DNA of 64,000 nucleotides from Agaribacterium sp. ZY112 (lineage in GTDB: Bacteria; Pseudomonadota; Gammaproteobacteria; Pseudomonadales; Cellvibrionaceae), in the NCBI RefSeq assembly GCF_041346925.1, contig NZ_CP166840.1, positions 2,537,001 to 2,601,000 of the forward strand, given 5' to 3'. A program made the translations under genes and the position numbers. Shown one piece after another: positions 62,050-64,000 of this stretch (within the stretch, counting starts at the first letter, position 1; each line of letters starts with the position of its first letter). The notes beneath the pieces were generated by a model, which saw only the letters and a program-made list of their open reading frames with translations, was not told the DNA's origin and did not search any database.

Positions 62050-62127
62050 AAGTTTTTTGAATTGAGCTATTTTCTATAAAAAATTAACATGGTGAAAATT
62101 AGATGGACTTTATTAGGGGTGACGATT

Positions 62128-64000
62128 ATGTCTAAACAAATGCACTTTATTTATGGTGCTGTTCTGGCCGTTACTGGTGTGTCACATGGAGCTTGGGCGA
62201 ATCAGACAACGACGAGTTATACTTACAATGATGCGGGTCAAGTAACCTCTGTTGATGGTCCTCGTGTTGATGTGAATGATGTTAGTACTTTTGAATACAA
62301 TGATAATTACTTGTTAACCAAAGCTACTAATGCGCTTGGGCACGAGGTGCAGATTCAAGAGTACGATGCTTATGGAAACCCTAGTGTAGTTGTTGATGAA
62401 AATGGCGTTACAACTCGCTATGGTTACCATATAAGAGGTTGGTTAGAAAGCACACATATTGAATCGTCACCACAAACTGTGTCTGAAAGCCGAGTGTACG
62501 ACGGTGTTGGTAATTTAGTGCAAGTGACTACAGCTACTTCTGGGGTTTTTACTTTGGAGTACGATGCAGCTAACCGTTTAACCGCTGTTGTAAACTCATT
62601 AAATGAACGAATGGAATATAGCCTTGATGCTGCAGGTAATGTGTTGAGCGTTAAGGTGTATGCTGCTGATGGCTCGCTTGTTATGCAGGAGCTGAATAAA
62701 TATGACGAATTAAGCCGCCTAATGGAGGCTCAAGGTAATGATGGGCAGAGTAGCAGCTATAAGTACGATGCTAATGACAACCTTATTGAATCCTACGATT
62801 CTTTTGCTAACTTAAATACAAATAATTACGATGCGTTAAATCGAATTGAGCAAAGCATTGATAGAGCGGGCAACCCTATTTCATTGTCTTACAACAGTTC
62901 TGATCAAATTACCTCCGTTACGGATCAGCGAGGTAATGTAACAAGCTATGAATACGATTACCTAGGTAACTTAATTAAGCTAAGCAGCCCTGATACAGGG
63001 GTTTCGGATTATGTCTATGATGATGCAAGTAATCTCATTAATCAGTCTGATGCTAATGGTGTTCAAGTTAGCTATAGCTACGATGCTCTGAATAGATTAA
63101 CGGGTATTAACTATGCCAATGCACCGAGCTTAAATATTAACTATCGTTATGACGACTTTGAAGCGGGTTCTAATTTTGGCCGAGGAAAATTGGCTGAGGT
63201 AAATGATGGTAGTGGTTATACCCGTTATCGTTATGATGCTCTTGGACAAGTTACAAACCGAGATTACCAAATAAATGGTAATCCGTTCAGCATTTCTAAT
63301 ACCTATTCTCCTGCAGGTCTTCTTGAGAGTACACGTTATCCAAGTGGGCGCTTAGTTCGTTATGAGTATGATGAACTTGGGCGAGTGCAGGCTTTATACA
63401 CTCAGGCAGAAGGCGGCAGTGAACAGGGCATTGTTGCACAAATTCAATATTTACCCTTTGGTCCTGTAAGTAGCTGGACCTATGGCAATGGTGTTGTTCA
63501 CTCAGCTAACTATGATTTGGATTATCGTCTTACTGCTTTGGCAGCCTCGGGGTCGTTGAATGTATTGGACCTTGAGTACGGTTACGATACAAATAACAAT
63601 ATTACAGAGTTAGATAACAATGAGCGTATACAAACCTCGCAACGTTTTGACTATACGGTTCTTGATCAAGTTAAAAGCGCGAGTGGAGCCTATGGGGACG
63701 TAGATTATATCTATGACCAAGTTGGTAATCGCTTAAGTCGTAGTATTACTAAAGATTCAACCGATACTGAAAATTATGTGTATGCAGCTGATTCTAATCG
63801 CTTGCAGAAGGTGAATACCGAAGGTGGCTCTAGAGATTTATTTTACGATGCCAATGGTAATTTAATAGATGATCTATCGCAGCAAGTGATGAGCTGGGTT
63901 TATGGTGTGGATAATCGCCCAGAATCGGTCAGTATTGAAGGGCAGGAAATACACTACAGGCATAATTATTTGGGGCAGCGTGTATTAAAATCACAGGGTT
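62128..64000 (+). CDS. Secreted Rhs/YD-repeat core protein, C-terminal half, partial at window end
   Basis: At least 624 codons, open to the window edge. ATG 62128 has AGGGG seven bases upstream and gives a signal peptide (MSKQMHFIYGAVLAVTGVSH, cleavage near GAWA). It then enters YD repeats at once (YTYNDAGQVTSVDGPRV, YGYHIRGWLESTHIES, YEYDYLGNLIKLSSPDTG, YRYDALGQVTNRDYQ). The last visible part (HNYLGQRVLKSQG) is the run-up to the conserved Rhs core. In ordinary Rhs proteins the sequence of copy C would continue directly into this one, so the shell is split across two secreted chains. Any C-terminal toxin and immunity gene lie beyond the window. Confidence 0.85.
   Translation, partial: MSKQMHFIYGAVLAVTGVSHGAWANQTTTSYTYNDAGQVTSVDGPRVDVNDVSTFEYNDNYLLTKATNALGHEVQIQEYDAYGNPSVVVDENGVTTRYGYHIRGWLESTHIESSPQTVSESRVYDGVGNLVQVTTATSGVFTLEYDAANRLTAVVNSLNERMEYSLDAAGNVLSVKVYAADGSLVMQELNKYDELSRLMEAQGNDGQSSSYKYDANDNLIESYDSFANLNTNNYDALNRIEQSIDRAGNPISLSYNSSDQITSVTDQRGNVTSYEYDYLGNLIKLSSPDTGVSDYVYDDASNLINQSDANGVQVSYSYDALNRLTGINYANAPSLNINYRYDDFEAGSNFGRGKLAEVNDGSGYTRYRYDALGQVTNRDYQINGNPFSISNTYSPAGLLESTRYPSGRLVRYEYDELGRVQALYTQAEGGSEQGIVAQIQYLPFGPVSSWTYGNGVVHSANYDLDYRLTALAASGSLNVLDLEYGYDTNNNITELDNNERIQTSQRFDYTVLDQVKSASGAYGDVDYIYDQVGNRLSRSITKDSTDTENYVYAADSNRLQKVNTEGGSRDLFYDANGNLIDDLSQQVMSWVYGVDNRPESVSIEGQEIHYRHNYLGQRVLKSQG

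Noticed and set aside
1..64000. Insertion sequences, prophage or integrase genes
   Set aside because: No transposase, integrase or phage structural gene was recognised on either strand; the only clear recombination trace is the 259-bp duplication in the Rhs locus.

Overview
The window looks like the chromosome of a free-living, cellulose-degrading marine gammaproteobacterium, most like the Cellvibrionaceae group. The reasons are a Pseudomonas-like ihfA/MerR/tRNA-Pro start, a locus of CBM2-bearing GH5 and GH9 cellulases with a giant TonB receptor, and an anaerobic ubiquinone set (ubiTUV). Genus level is inference.

Layout. 1-4520: housekeeping genes (ihfA end, MerR regulator, tRNA-Pro, YjbR protein, dihydroorotate-dehydrogenase-like enzyme) and a membrane-anchored response regulator. 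4595-23115: a cello-oligosaccharide locus holding cellobiose phosphorylase, a sodium symporter, a TonB-dependent receptor, a tryptophan-halogenase-like flavoprotein, a LacI regulator, two GH5 enzymes, a 7TM-AraC regulator and a multidomain GH9. Three near-identical palindromes (TGTAAAACGTTTTACA type) tie the import, phosphorolysis, receptor and halogenase/LacI promoters into one local regulon. Secreted cellulases make oligosaccharides, the receptor and symporter bring them in, and the phosphorylase splits cellobiose.

23277-33852: an accessory island. Its core is a probable ribosomally made, modified and exported peptide. The parts are a double-glycine precursor (31651-31836) with a Tyr-rich start and a Thr/Pro/Ser repeat tail, a SelO-like pseudokinase-fold protein, a HlyC-like acyltransferase, a sulfotransferase, a C39-peptidase ABC exporter, a HlyD adaptor and a GPH-type transporter. 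I know of no described system with this combination. It is the most interesting part of the window.

34130-43147: an Nramp-like transporter, a RIO kinase, and a molybdenum hydroxylase cluster (cysteine desulfurase, SufU-like scaffold, XdhC, MobA-like transferase, 2Fe-2S subunit and Tat-exported Mo subunit). 43219-53851: a HicB-like/BrnA-like pair, a YbhG/F/R-type ABC export system, a globin, ubiT/ubiU/ubiV around an FNR-type box, and several small proteins of unknown function.

53912-64000: a secreted or anchored protein of unknown function followed by an Rhs locus. Three N-terminal-half Rhs genes (one intact, one cut by a 259-bp duplication, one frameshifted at a G9 tract) precede a separate C-terminal-half YD-repeat gene that has its own signal peptide and runs off the window.
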